Positions 1-11,586 of a DNA stretch of 64,000 nt are shown here, piece by piece (the first letter of the stretch is position 1; each line of letters opens with the position of its first letter). A program made the translations under genes and the position numbers. The notes below the pieces were generated by a model. The model saw only the letters and a list, made by a program, of their open reading frames with translations. It was not told the DNA's origin and did no database searches. This DNA comes from Coptis chinensis (taxonomy: Eukaryota > Streptophyta > Magnoliopsida > Ranunculales > Ranunculaceae): contig CM027381.1 in assembly GCA_015680905.1 (NCBI GenBank), positions 72,343,501 to 72,407,500 of the forward strand, given 5' to 3'.

Positions 1-730
1 AGGATGGTTAACAGGGTATATAGTCATCCTGAGTGAAGTATCTTTTTCCAGAAATACCTGTGACAGGTACTCTTCAGAACTTACTAGTAAAAGGTACTCT
101 TCAGAAGTTAATAGTAACAGGTATTTGTGGGAGATGGTATTTCCTCAGGATGGTTAACAGGGTATATAGTCATCTTGAGTGAAGTATCATTTCCCAGAAA
201 TACCTGTGGCAGGTACTCTTCAGAAGTTACTAGAAAAAGGTAATCTTCAGAAGTTACCAGTAACAAGTATTTATGGGAGAGGATATTTCTTCAGGATGGT
301 TAACAGGGTATATAGTCATCCTGATTGAAGTATCCTTTCCCAGAAATACCTGTGACAGGTACTCTTCAAAAGTTACCAATAAAAGGTACTCTTCAGAAGT
401 TACCAGTAACAGGTATTTGTAGGAGAGGATATTTCCTCAAGATGGTTAACAGGGTATTTAGTCATCCTGAGTTAAGTATCCTTTCCCAGAAATACCTATG
501 ACAGGTACTCTTCAGAAGTTACTAGTAAAAGGTACTCTTCAAAAGTTACCAGTAACAAGTATTTGTGGGAGAGGATATTTCTTTAGGATGGTTAACAGGG
601 TATATAGTCATCCTGATTGAAGTATCCTTTCGTAAAAATACGCGGACAGTACTCTTGAAGTTACCGGTAACATGTATTCTTGAAGTTACCGAAGAATGTG
701 TATTTGTGGTAAAGGATATTTTCTCAGAGC
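1..730. repeat. 146-bp tandem repeat, five copies
   Basis: Copies begin with (A)GGATGGTTAACAGGGTAT at 1, 147, 293, 439 and 585, so the period is exactly 146 bp. Each unit contains two or three internal GGTACTCTTCAGAAGTTAC-like sub-repeats. The last copy decays after about 630. The array probably continues left of the window. No coding potential is seen. It may be the subterminal array of the neighbouring Mutator-like element, but no element end could be placed. Confidence 0.9.
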
Positions 731-1042
731 AATAAAGAGAGTCCTTTCTCAGTATTCTTATATATACTATCGTTCATAACTTGTATCATGCCTCGGACAA
801 CTTGTATCATGTCTGGAACAACTTTGTGGTAAAGGAATTTTCTCATAATTTATTCTTGAAGACCCAATTTTCTCAGGATGGATCACAATTATGAATAATT
901 TATTTAGAATGGCTCCAGTTATTTCTAATAATCTGTGTTTTTCTGAAATCCAATTCAATATTTTGTCGAATTTGACAAGGATATTTGTGTTTTGATTATC
1001 AAAAAGTTTATATCCGATTTTTCCCAAAAATAATGGGCAGCA

Positions 1043-1281
1043 GTATTGGCACCCCATTAAATGGGACTAGCACCCCTTTGGATGATATAGGTCACCAAAT
1101 AAATTGTTCAAGACACTAAATAAACTGCATCAAGACACTATATAACATCCATAAAATAAGACTAGCACCCCTTTTTGATGTTATATAGTGTCTTGATGCA
1201 TTTTAGTTAGTATCTAGAACAGCCTATTTGGTGACTGATATCATTCAAAAAGTATAAGTCCCATTTTATGGGTGTCAATAC
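1043..1281. mobile_element. Fold-back element with long inverted arms
   Basis: The left arm begins GTATTGGCACCCCAT and the right arm ends ATGGGTGTCAATAC; the arms pair imperfectly over most of their length around a short centre near 1150..1175. The inner arms contain GACACTATATAACATC and its inverse GATGTTATATAGTGTC, the same motif that fills the spacers between 7.6 and 17 kb. No convincing target-site duplication is visible. No ORF. Confidence 0.7.
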
Positions 1282-1701
1282 CGCCCCCCAAAATAATTGG
1301 ATAGGAATTGGATGTGTTTTCAAAATACGATCTGATTATTTTCAGAATTTTGAACATATATTACATGCCAATTTCATTTATAGTCGCTAAATCATAGACA
1401 CAATGGACCTAACCACAAATTATATCCGAATATTTATGATTTTTGCTGATTTTCCAAAATTTCCTAATTCATAAAATTGTTCCATTAAAAAAAAAGTCAG
1501 AATCGGATATTGCGATCCGAAATAAATTTGATATTTTTCCAAAAGCCCTTCTTTCAAGTTTCCCTAGGCGAGACACATAGAAACCGTATAAAAAATGTAG
1601 ATCACTCTAAATTCAAACTATAAAAATGTTATTCAATTAGTACTATAAAAAAGGTTATTCAAGTAAGATCAGTCCTATATTTCGAAACATGTCCATTTGT
1701 A

Positions 1702-1894
1702 GTGTTTGATAGGAGCTATGGCCAATGCAAACTACACACAAATTTGCCACAAACTATTTGTTATCATGTAATCAAACAACAACAAATCTAGATTTGCCAC
1801 AAACTATTTGCAATTGCCACTTTGATTACCATGATAAATTTTCCATTGGCAAATGGTGACAAAATTTGTCTTTGCCATAGCTCCTATCAAACAC
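1702..1894. mobile_element. Small MITE, 193 bp
   Basis: Terminal inverted repeats GTGTTTGATAGGAGCTATGG and CCATAGCTCCTATCAAACAC match over 20 bp and continue imperfectly inward. An internal direct repeat ATTTGCCACAAACTATTTG occurs twice. The target-site duplication is unclear, so the superfamily is not assigned. Confidence 0.75.
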
Positions 1895-3036
1895 AGTAAA
1901 TTCAGTATATTGGTGGTAGATTGTCTTGGTTAGGGGTGCAAACGGAGAGGTACTGGAATTCGGATATGCCTGTATCTGAATCCGAATTCGAAAATTTATC
2001 CCGATATCCAAATCCGACGGATGCGATTATAAATCCTATCTGAATCGGATATCGGATAAATATACGATCGGAAAATGAATATTAATTAAAATTTTATTTG
2101 CTTTGAATAATTCATTTTACCACTATAAAAACTAGTATAAATATATATTTTTGTCATTTATTATTATTATTTTGTTATTATAGTTTTCTATTATTAATTT
2201 ATGATTTTATATAATATGTTATACAATAATAAATGAATAAATTAATTATATATATAATAAATGAATAACTATTAGTTTTTTAAATCGGATGGAATATTAT
2301 GGGATGCAACTTACCACGTGACGAATGTTTTTTGGGGGAAAAATAAGCCGAACGAAATATCTAAACCACTTTTATATTTTGAATATTTAAGCCAATATTT
2401 AAATTATATTTTGATCGGCCTATCACTCTATCATATCTCATCTGATTCATCTCCGTTCAAAGCTAATCTCAACCCAATCTCAAAACCAAAACTCGAATTC
2501 AAAATAACGACCGACCATTCTCAAATAATTTCCGTTCTATTTAAAGAGGAGGGGTACTATTTATCAAAAAGGTATGTTTTTTATCTGGCCGTTTTTATCT
2601 CTACTTGCATACTCTTTATTTATTTGTTCGACAGAGATGATATAGTCTAAACCATGTATTTTAACTCGAAGTATTATATATATATATATATATATTGTTT
2701 GCTCTATATTGTTTATCCTCAAAATGGTTTAAAGCTTTAGAATTTAAATTTATTTTTTCCTTGAGCAGACATTATAGTCAACACATATCCGTATTGTTTC
2801 CTTGAACAGACAATAAAGCCTGAAAATTAAACTATATTAGAGTTATTTGTTGAGTTATTTGTTGTTTGTTGAGTTATTTGTTGAACACAACTGTTTGCTG
2901 GCAGACTCTATATAAGCTATCCAGGACACTAATTTTCTTTTCCAATAAAGTATATTAGGGTCAGAAAATATTTTAAGTTGGGCTTTTTCCTGTTTCTGAT
3001 AAATAATTTAAGCAATCTTGTTTCAATATTTTTAGG
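1895..3036. other. AT-rich intergenic DNA without a supported gene
   Basis: Contains a segment rich in CGGATATCGGATA-type words (about 1955..2070) that begins TAGGGGTGCAAACGG, as hAT-like termini often do, although no partner end was found. A (TA)n tract lies at 2675..2694 and a short TTGTTGAGTTATTTG direct repeat near 2843..2885. A 110-codon open frame at 2318..2650 has no recognisable features and is probably chance. Confidence 0.5.
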
Positions 3037-4132
3037 ATGAAGAAGAAGATTACAGAGAGGAAGGGGATTACAGAGAAGAAGGTCAAAGCGGTGGCAAAAA
3101 TTGGGAAGGCGAAGGGGGGCCAGAACAGTGACACTGTGAAACGTAAAAGAAATGCGAAGCCGAAGATCAATGTAAAGATAACAACACGCAGTTGTACAAA
3201 AAGTCTGCAATCGTTGTTTTTAGATTTCAGTCAGGAGGAGGTAGAAGATTTTAGGCAGTCACCATTTGGTTTTCTGCTAGATATAGAAGAAGATATGGTT
3301 ACGCAAGACAATCTCATTGTGTCTATTTTTCAAGGAGGGTCGCTAAGATGACGTACAGGTTAAAAGGAGAATATTTGACATTTAAAAAATCAGATTTCAC
3401 CCTACTTACGAGCCTCTCTACAACTTATCCTCCTGAAGAATATTTTGAAATGGATAAGTTGGATCCATCCAAATTCCACCAAAAGTATTTCCCCTGCTTG
3501 GAGAAAATTCGGAAGACGTTCAAAGGTGCGGTTAAATTGCAGGAGATTTTGGCTGCAAGGAAGGAAGCCAAGACAGACCCTAGCGTACTAGAGGACGTCT
3601 ATCGGTTGAACCGGTTGTATGTGCTTGGAGCGTTTCTTATCCCAGTTGGACACAATGGAGTGAGTGTCATACACATTGATCTTGCAAGCAATGTGGAACA
3701 GTTTGATAAGTTCCCTTGGGGATGGGTTGCTTTCGATACCTTCAAGCAAAGTGTCGACGAATTATGTGATAAAATGGAGGACCATTTTAGGGAAAAACCG
3801 AATGAACTCTTCACGACGTGTCTACATGGTTGTGCTATGGCTTTTCCACTTTGGATTTACCTACACTTGCCCAAGTTGGGCTCGCGAAGGGCGGATGATA
3901 AGAACTTCCCATGGTTTCTTGGGTGGTCAGAATTCCCTGGGAAAAGCACGAGGGGGAATACATAGGAGCCGAAGTTGGTCAACAAGAAACTATTTCTCGG
4001 GAATGTGTTGAAGGTACCAGAAGAAGTGAAAGCTCGTCCCGCCATTAGAGCTACATTGGAGGCCAGTTTTAAAGTGTTCTCAGTAGTGCATGATGTCTTG
4101 TCACTCTTATATTATGATGTCTGCCTCTGATT
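3037..4132 (+). pseudogene. DUF1985 N-terminal part of an Ulp1-type MULE gene
   Basis: A Lys/Arg-rich start (MKKKITERKG) is followed by a region typical of DUF1985 (TRSCTKSLQSLFLDFSQEEV, then YRLKGEYLTFKKSDFTLLTS, KFPWGWVAFDTFKQSVDELC). This plant domain is known mainly from transposon-encoded proteins with a C-terminal Ulp1 protease; its biochemical role is unknown. Two breaks are seen. A one-base frameshift lies near 3348, where the first frame ends at 3351 and the domain continues in another frame. An in-frame TAG lies at 3963..3965, after which the same frame reads on (EPKLVNKKLFLGNVLKVPEE) to about 4132. TTTTTAG just before GATGAAGAAG could be a splice acceptor, so an upstream non-coding exon is possible. 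Confidence 0.85.
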
Positions 4133-4299
4133 GTATGTCTAACTCTTCTTAGATGGTTTGTAACTCTTATTTGATATAGTCTCCCTCCTATTTGTTGTCT
4201 TCTCACTCCTATTGAATGTCTCCTCACTCTTATTTGATCATATGTAATTGTATTGCTCTTTTACAGGAAGAAAAGGGAGAAATAGAGTAGAACCTTAAC

Positions 4300-5243
4300 T
4301 TTAAAATCATGGATGTCCTCTTTGAAAGCTGCCAAAAGCTCCGGTTCGACCAGATTATGGTGGAGCCTTCTGGAAAAGAAAATGTTTCATTGGAACAGGG
4401 GACACTGGGCAGGATAGTGGTGAGGATGACTTTGAAAAACAGCCAGCTTCTAAGAGAGCTAGAGGTGTTCTTAAGCAAGACAAAAAACCAACTATTGCTG
4501 AGGCGTCCTTGAAGAAGAATGCAAAAGTAGTGAAAGTAGTACCCCCCCCCCCCCCCCCCCTCAAAGAAGAAGGAAGAAGCAGTAAAAGTCGCCCCCTAAA
4601 AAAGAAGAAGGCATAAGTAGTAAAAGTCGCCCCCCTAAGAAGAAAAACAAGCAATAAAGTTGTCCCCCATCGAGAAGAAAGCAGTAGCACTAAAAGTTGT
4701 GCCCCCTTCGAAGAAGGCAGAAGGAGTAAAAGTCGTCCCCCCCTCTAAGAAGAAAGCAGAACCTATCAAAGTTGTTCCCCCTTCAAAGAAGTCGCCCACG
4801 AAGGAGAAGGCATAAGGAGTAAAAGTCGTCCCCCCCTCCAAGAAGAAAGCAGAAGCTGTAAAGGTTGTTCCACCTTCAAAGAAGTTGCCCTCAAAGGAGA
4901 AGGTAGAAGGAGTAAAAGACATCCCCCCCTCTGAGAAGAAAGTAGAAGCTGTAAAAGTTGTGTCCCCTTCAAAGAAGTTGCCCTCGAAGAAGAAGAAGGT
5001 CGTAGGAGTAAAAGTCGTGGGCAAGTGACATGTAACTTTTGAGGAAAGTCTTCCCGATGACAGCCTTATTGCTAATGTCACTGAAGAAGAGTCTCTATCG
5101 AGTCCTTACGTCGTTTGTGTGACTTGCCCGAAGATGAAGCTGATATTAGTTGGGGCCAGACACAGATGTTACATGTTGTTCTGGATAACACAATTCTTTC
5201 TTCGGACCAAGCTGGTGTTGTTGGAGGGACCATCAATGGATGG
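4300..5243 (+). pseudogene. Low-complexity Lys/Val/Pro repeat region of the Ulp1-type gene
   Basis: Between about 4500 and 5030 the + strand encodes repeats of the type KKAEAVKVVPPSKK (DNA period about 45 to 50 bp), with several frame changes. A C20 homopolymer at about 4542..4561 disrupts the frame. Downstream, the frame reading DLPEDEADISWGQTQMLHVV leads into TINGW and a good splice donor (GG|GTATGA) at 5243/5244. Basic, proline-rich linkers of this sort separate DUF1985 from the protease in related MULE proteins. Long minus-strand frames over this stretch are by-products of the repeat. Region 4133..4300 holds TCTCACTCTTATTTGAT-like short repeats. Confidence 0.7.
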
Positions 5244-5338
5244 GTATGATTTCCGTTGTGTCATTTATAGGCTTAATTTGATATATAAGCGGTGATACTA
5301 TACGTAATAAATGTCACTAAAAAATTGTTTATTTTCAG

Positions 5339-7543
5339 ACCCTGGACGAAAATGATGTTGAAGCCCAGAAAAGTGTTATGGACACTTTGGAAGACATTAA
5401 CACTACCATAGTGGAGAAGCTGAGATCTCCATGCAAAGTAGCTGATCTCCAGTCAATGTCCTCGTCATATGGAAACAGTGACATACTGAATGGTAGCCAA
5501 CCCAACCCCAAAGAAGGTGTTGGACTGCAGTTGTCCAATTTTGAACACCTAGATTGCTTTTTGAATCGAAGTCAGCCTGAACTGGAGAGAAGAGCAGGGG
5601 ATCACTTAACAAAAGGCATATCTAACGCTGACATCCGCAATGATTTTTTGCAAAAAAATCAGTCCGAGCAAGGGAGAGCGGAAATAAGTGAAGGTGTTGA
5701 GGACATGAACATTAGTTATCACAATTCTCTGAACACTTTAAACAATGGTGATGCGGACATTGCTGCTGGAGATGGTGCGGACATTGAGAAATATGTTCCT
5801 GCGGACACTGAGGTATATGTTCCTGATGTTGAAGTGGTTAATGCGGCAAAGACAGATGATGGGAATGTAAAAGAAACTTCTACTGAATCAAAGGTTAAAA
5901 TTTAAATAGCATTTCCTTGTGTTGTTAAATCGGCCCCTGTTAAATAGCATTTTTTATATTTTATTTGCAATTTGGACGAGTTCTATGACTAAACATTTTT
6001 ACACTGGTATCGGTGAGTGGTGAACAGGACAAGAATGTGGATGATGGTGAGCAGTCCAGTGACGATGAGGATGACGGACGAAACTCTGTGTCTCCTTCTA
6101 CAGCGCAGGCCGACATGGTGAGAAAGCGACTGCGCAAATTTGACATAGTGAATTGCCCAGAACTTGAAAAGGAAGTTGCCCATTTCTGCCAACCCTTGAT
6201 TCGGAGCATTTTCAAAAAAGGCCCATTACTGGATAGGCCACCGGGGATTGCATTACGGAGAAGGCTCCCCAATAACTATTCGTAGTTGACTACTACTGCT
6301 CAACGGGTAACGTATTACTGGAAACTGCACAATCTTCCTAGTACAAACCCAACACAGGTTGTTAGACGATACGGCTACCGAGATGAGATAGATCTGTCTA
6401 TCTTCTACACCTTGTATAAGAATGGTTTGCTCAATGATATCGTATGTCTCTCTCACTGATCTTCTACTTATGCGGTTGTTTGGAAATATATTGCCTAAAT
6501 ATTTGTACTAATTATGTGCAGGCTGTCGATATGTACATGGAATTGTTGCGACGTTGGTACATGGACATACATGAACAAAAGTACCACATTATATCTGCGT
6601 CATTCTTTTCGGTAATCTTCACAACTTATAATATTGTGTTTACGGAAATGTTATATAGGGTCTTCAAAATCTTATCTACTGTCTTCCACTGGGTATATGG
6701 TGTCATATAAAAGATTTCCCAAGCAAGTTAACAAGTTAAAATTGTTAAGGACATATAAAAACTGACCCACCATGAAGTCCGTTTATGAGAAAGCATGCAT
6801 GACGCCCTTAACTAATAAATTTTCCTTTCCATGACTACAGCGCTGTATGTACTTTTCCCACAATAGTTTGGCAGCGACCCTTGACGATGAAAAAATTGAT
6901 TTGGAAACCAAGATCGAAGAAGTCAAAAATTTTGTATTGGGAGGCTCTTTACACACAGGCAACATGACAAGGGTTTTCCTTTCATTTGTTAACGACATAG
7001 CGAACAACCCGTGTTTGATGATGATGGTTAATATTGGCAACATCCATTGGATTCTTGTTGTAGTGAACTTCAGAGACTGGTCTATTCAGATCTTTGATTC
7101 TTTGGAAACAAGGGATAGTGGTGAGGAGTGGGAGCTTGACCCGGGCAACTTTGGAGAAGGTACTCTCCGTATTGCCTTACGGGATGTTGGCTTTCAAGAA
7201 CGACTCTATCAATCACTCCAAATTGGGTACCAAGTGGAAGTTTGTGTTCGCTGATTGCTGCAAACAAAATGATGATAACAACTGTGGGGCCTATGCATTG
7301 ACCTTTGCTGACTGTCTTCTCAGGAATAAGTCACCAGATTTTGACTCTAAGCGCAAAGTATACATCAGACAGAGAATTGCAAAGGATTTATTGGAGTGTG
7401 GAATTACTGCTGCAGAGTATGTTAAGATGGGTGCTGGTTGTCGTCAAGTGGATTTCAATGACGACGGAGAGGGTACTGTAAAGGATGGTGGTGACGGTAC
7501 CGAAAAGGAAGTGGATGAAACCCAGACTAATGATAAGGTGTAA
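5339..7543 (+). pseudogene. Ulp1-like SUMO-protease-type (peptidase C48) C-terminal part, frameshifted
   Basis: Exon starts after TTTTCAG at 5339. The first exon (to 5905) is acidic and unstructured. Region 6013..6441 encodes a segment ending SIFYTLYKNGLLNDI, with an in-frame TAG at 6283..6285, then donor GTATGT. A 90-nt phase-0 exon (6522..6611, VDMYMELLRRWYM) and the exon from 6841 follow. The C48 catalytic residues are present: His in NIHW (7045..7047), Asp in IFDSL, Gln in KQNDDNNCG and Cys in NNCG (7283..7285). A one-base frameshift between Asp and Cys (about 7100..7150) separates them into two frames. Family members cleave SUMO or related modifiers in the nucleus. With at least four disruptions across 3037..7543 this copy is inactive unless edited. 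Confidence 0.88.
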
Positions 7544-7667
7544 ACCAAGAGTAAGACACATATTCAAAAGGGCATGTCAAAGATAATTTTATTTGCTTTT
7601 TCACTTAAACACTTAGCTTAAACATGATCGTGAGAGCAGCTTTTTCACTTTTTTAACGTTTTAATTT

Positions 7668-8055
7668 AGGCTTATATATAACACTATATAAGTTGTACAA
7701 GACCCTATATAACGTCGTACGTACACAGACATCTGATCTTGTGTCATATATAAGCCTCCCTCGAACAAGTTCTTAAGAGGAAATTTAAAAGTTATTGAAG
7801 ACTCGATATAATCTGTTCAAAGAGACTATCTAACCTTGTACGTTCACCCACATCTGATAGTGTCTTGATCAGCTTATATAGTGTCTAGTCACAGCTAATT
7901 TAGTGTCATATGTAAGCTAACAAGGAACAAGTTGATAAGTAGAATTCAAAGTTATGGAAGCCACTATATAAGTTATTGAAGACACTATATAAGCTGTTCA
8001 AGATTCAATATACGTTCCCTTGTGAACGTGTATCTTCACGGAAATGTCCGTTGAA
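7668..8055. repeat. Spacer dense in GACACTATATA/TATATAGTGTC motifs
   Basis: The motif family occurs about ten times in either orientation, usually followed by AAGCTGTTCAA or AAGTTATTGAA. A longer sub-unit with GTACGT..ACATCTGAT is present twice (near 7715 and 7835). No coding potential is seen. The same family recurs between every gene of the composite element. Confidence 0.8.
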
Positions 8056-8107
8056 GAGAAAGCCTTAAGTTGTGTATAGTCTTCAGTATGCACTGTACTA
8101 ACGACCT

Positions 8108-9434
8108 ATGCCACTAATCTGGATTTGTCATAATGTATTTGAAGGTACTATCCTCAAACAATATTGTCGACGACCAGTTCACAAAAGGAATGCACAGAAG
8201 GAGTCCCAGTGGAACAAAGTTAGTGTACTAGAAGAAGAAGTGGAAAAACTATGCCAAAAAGATTCAAAGATACTTTTCCGAGGAAGAATGCGCTAATTGC
8301 CAGAAACTCTACTGTATGCACTCGAGGTGAACTTACGGATGATCCAGTGAAAAGGACCACTACCGCCTATGTCACAGCACAGTACTGGTGCCTGGTGGCA
8401 GCATGATCAACCAAACATGGAAGCTATTGCACCAATTATTAAAGTCAAATGTTTTGGCCGAGGCTTACACATTAATCTAAGGAGCTTCTACTTGCTTTAT
8501 GACAAACAATGGCTGAATGATGAGGTCTGAAAACAAATTATTACCCTATAGTAATCCGTCAACGCCCGTACGTACACACAATGGCAAACTTCTTTTGCTT
8601 TATTTATTTATTATTATTATATTTTTTTTTCCCATAGGTTCTTTCTGTTTACATGGAACTTTTGAATAGGTGGAATAATGAAACGGTGGATCCAGATTTC
8701 CAGACACATTATGTCAGATACACTATCATCCCTGACACGCTTGTCCCAGTAATTTATTAGACATTCCCATCCATCGTCCTTCTTCATTTTTTCTGATACA
8801 GTGACACAAATTACTTCTGTGTCAATTAACTTAGGTTTCGATGGAGATGTTATATGGAACCCTGCAAGGCACCCTCAGTGAGGGGAGTCTAACCACAACA
8901 GAAAAGCTTACAAAAACTGGTTCGGTAATATCCTGAAGCCTAAGCATGACCTTCAAAGACTTGGTTCAAGAAAACAGTCACATCCCTCACGCGGCAAAAT
9001 CAAAGGGATTGATGATGGCTTTGAACGTGGGAAACAACCAACACTGGATCCTTGTTGTCTTCAACTTTCAAAATTGGATGTGTTTTGTGTACGATTCATT
9101 GGTTTCCGATGTGATTGACCCTTCCCCAACTATAGATAAGTTGTGTGCTTTGCTCCCGTATGGACTCCTATTGCACGACCTAAATTGTATACACCCTACG
9201 TTCTTGTAGCGGAAATGGCAAATAGAACATGTTGATTGTATAAAACAAACTGATGGGTGGAATTGCGGAGTGTTTGTACTTGCATATGCAGACCAATTAA
9301 TCAAAGGTGATCACCTCCAATTCGGAAGACCTGCAGATTGCATCCGTAATACCGTGGCAAAGGACCTAGTTGACTGTGGTATTACTGAACATGAGTTCCT
9401 CGACATCGACAAAAATATGAAATACTCTGTATAG
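8108..9434 (+). pseudogene. Second Ulp1-like protease gene, broken by stops
   Basis: A paralogue of the gene at 5339..7543, lacking a recognisable DUF1985 part. An exon ends at 8524 (SFYLLYDKQWLNDE, then GT), the next starts at 8638 after CCCATAG (VLSVYMELLNRWNNE), and a third carries the protease. The catalytic set is complete in one frame: His in NQHW (9042..9044), Asp in VYDSL, Gln in KQTDGWNCG and Cys (9264..9266). However, an in-frame TAG at 9207..9209 lies between Asp and Cys, and a TGA lies at about 8931..8933. Apart from those stops, reading continues to the TAG at 9432..9434. The protein is smaller and clearly diverged from the first copy, so this is an old duplication and not a recent one. 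Confidence 0.85.
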
Positions 9435-9998
9435 CTTTTATTCGCAGGGACTTCCATCTTTTTCATAGACTTGTTTGTTATAATGTAATTTTGGTCAATT
9501 GTCTACTAATCAGGCTACTGTTATGTGCCCTATAATGTTAATCTTAATATTTGTTAGTGATAAAACATAGAAACATTGTATGATATAAATATATCATTGT
9601 CTTACTATTTACTTGAATCATTATACCTACCTACCAACATAATCTCAAATATCTCAAAAATGTCAGATGTAATAATATTCGAAGCATTACAAATATACTA
9701 TAAAAATATATTTCCTCGAGTACGTATATACTGTCGTTGAAAGCTTATATAGTGTCCTATCTGAACAAGTTAATAAACTATATAAAAGTTGTTAAGGACA
9801 CTATATAAGCTGTCCGTGACACGGTATACGATTTACACGAACATGCTTCATGGACATGCCTTATCTTAGGAAGCTTATCAGGAACTTGTCCAGCAACCAA
9901 CTATCAGAATGCAGATTTGATACCGGGAGAGAACGATCTCTTATTGCATCTTCAAAACGACTTCAAAAATTCTTGTCCAGAAACTCCTTCCATCCACC
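9435..9998. repeat. Spacer; TATATAGTGTC motifs at 9735..9835
   Basis: AT-rich DNA without a gene. From 9735 it contains CTTATATAGTGTCC, GGACACTATATAAGCTGT and the word CGAACATGCTTCATGGACATG, also seen in variant form near 12,410. It separates the convergent Ulp1-like (+) and F-box (-) genes. Confidence 0.7.
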
Positions 9999-11150
9999 CT
10001 AACTCGACTCCCTACCATACCTTGACATACTCATAAGGCGTTCATTTGGCACAAAATCTGACATTAGTTTATGAACGTGGTTCCAGCCAACCTTTGGGAT
10101 ATCTTTGATTATCAAATCCTTGGTTTTTGTTAAATTATACCACATCATTTGCCTTCCACAGTTAAAAACTGCAACACCATTATCTACTAGGTCCACAAAA
10201 TGGGGTCGACAGATGCCTTCAGCATACAAATTGTCCAATTTAAACCTCCGACCTTCATCCCAATAGTTGTCAATTACAAGTCGAAGCTCCAATTCATGTG
10301 TACGATACCCAACCCCCATAAAGGAGAACATAACTGCAATTGTTCCCTGAAATTGGAAAAGCTTGAAACTCTTCCAGCGGCAGCCTGTCAACGATAGTGC
10401 AATCTTACTCCATCTCTCGGTGACAATATTGAATCGCAAAATCCCCCCCTCACAAATAGTCCAATGAAAACATCCTTTCGCCACAATACCCAGATTCATT
10501 TCAATGTGCTTACTATTGAAGGACAACTTCAAATCTTTCAGCCTTCTCCATTTGCATATGTGGGAGTCGAACTTTTCAACCACATGGCAAACGATTACCC
10601 TGCGGTTGTTGACTTCGGACTGTCTTATAGTGTTTCTGCAGTCTTCTGACAAACGCAATATCATAAACTCCAACGGTTCCACAAAACTCACATACAAACC
10701 CATACATTGTGTTCGAAATCTAGTTTTAGGACTGGGCAACATAAGCATTTGCTGCGTCGTGGGTTTGCAAAGGTAGTACACGTCCTTCATTTCAACTTTC
10801 TTGTGACCTAAAAGGATACCTTGCATTGAAGACGCCAAGATTTTGAAACCGTATCCACAGAAGTCCAGAGTAGGAGTAGGAAGTGGTGGAATGTGATCAA
10901 CGTTCGAAGCGAAGGATGTATACGTTTCCCAACCGTGTGCAATCTGAATTATGTAACCTAGAAGAGTTCTCGTCTTCAAAACATAATCGTTAAGGAATGA
11001 GGGGTCAAACCTACTCTTTTCCCACTCACGACAAACAAGCTTTGAATTGTCAAACAATGGGAATGGAGCACAGAGAATAATCTGTCGGCACATTTCCTGA
11101 GGAAGAACGCAACCCTCATCTTTCCCCTTTCTTTTAGAAGATTGGGCCAT
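9999..11150 (-). CDS. F-box protein with F-box-associated domain, intact
   Basis: A 383-residue uninterrupted frame. Residues about 14..55 (LPQEMCRQIILCAPFPLFDN, then KLVCREWEKSRFDPSFLNDY) fit an F-box, the Skp1-binding module of SCF ubiquitin ligases. Residues about 120..270 show the plant F-box-associated pattern: YLCKPTTQQMLMLP, then CKWRRLKDLKL, GCFHWTICEGGILRFNIVTE and RWSKIALSL. The length is normal for this large plant family. The substrate cannot be inferred. The start ATG at 11,148..11,150 is the first in frame and is followed by a basic stretch (SKRKGKD). It lies inside the Mutator-like element, antisense to the Ulp1-like genes and co-oriented with the transposase, so it is either captured cargo or a host gene engulfed by the element. 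It is the only unbroken long frame in the element. Confidence 0.85.
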   Translation of the reverse strand: MAQSSKRKGKDEGCVLPQEMCRQIILCAPFPLFDNSKLVCREWEKSRFDPSFLNDYVLKTRTLLGYIIQIAHGWETYTSFASNVDHIPPLPTPTLDFCGYGFKILASSMQGILLGHKKVEMKDVYYLCKPTTQQMLMLPSPKTRFRTQCMGLYVSFVEPLEFMILRLSEDCRNTIRQSEVNNRRVIVCHVVEKFDSHICKWRRLKDLKLSFNSKHIEMNLGIVAKGCFHWTICEGGILRFNIVTERWSKIALSLTGCRWKSFKLFQFQGTIAVMFSFMGVGYRTHELELRLVIDNYWDEGRRFKLDNLYAEGICRPHFVDLVDNGVAVFNCGRQMMWYNLTKTKDLIIKDIPKVGWNHVHKLMSDFVPNERLMSMSRYGRESS

Positions 11151-11261
11151 CGTTATGAAAAGTCACCAATAGTTCATGCACCGACACCCATGCTTATATA
11201 GTACATGTTTACTATTTATTGGAAGGTGGAAAGTCACCAATAACCTAAGGACATTTCACTT

Positions 11262-11345
11262 CCAAAGGACACTTTCTTTGGACACATCACTTCCAAATGA
11301 CACTTCCAAAGGACACATCACTTCCAAAGGACGCATTACTTCAGG
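11262..11345. repeat. Short tandem repeat upstream of the F-box gene
   Basis: Words CACTTCCAAAGGACAC and variants recur about five times at 18- to 20-bp spacing. The array sits about 110..200 bp upstream of the F-box start codon, so it falls in the presumed promoter or leader. Confidence 0.7.
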
Positions 11346-11586
11346 GAATCTACTTATTTTGTGAAAGGTTATTATTTTTGTATGCATCACTTCAAACAAT
11401 TCAGTTATTTTGCAAATGGGATAAAGAAGTAGAAAGAACAAACTAGAAGAAGTTAGAGAAAAGTAAGAGTCATTTCGTCAAACATATACAATTCATACAT
11501 AAAGGGATAAAACGAGATAAAAATAGAACAACATAATACAAGCCATGAATATGAATATTAAACAAATGAACAGACTCCCTCATGAA

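Noticed and set aside
2318-2650. 110-codon frame on +
   Set aside because: No domain, no neighbours it would fit, and AT-rich random composition; treated as chance.
4355-5081. Overlapping minus-strand frames rich in Phe/Thr/Gly
   Set aside because: They are the complement of the Lys/Pro repeat and the C20 run; composition is fully explained by the repeat and no family is recognised.
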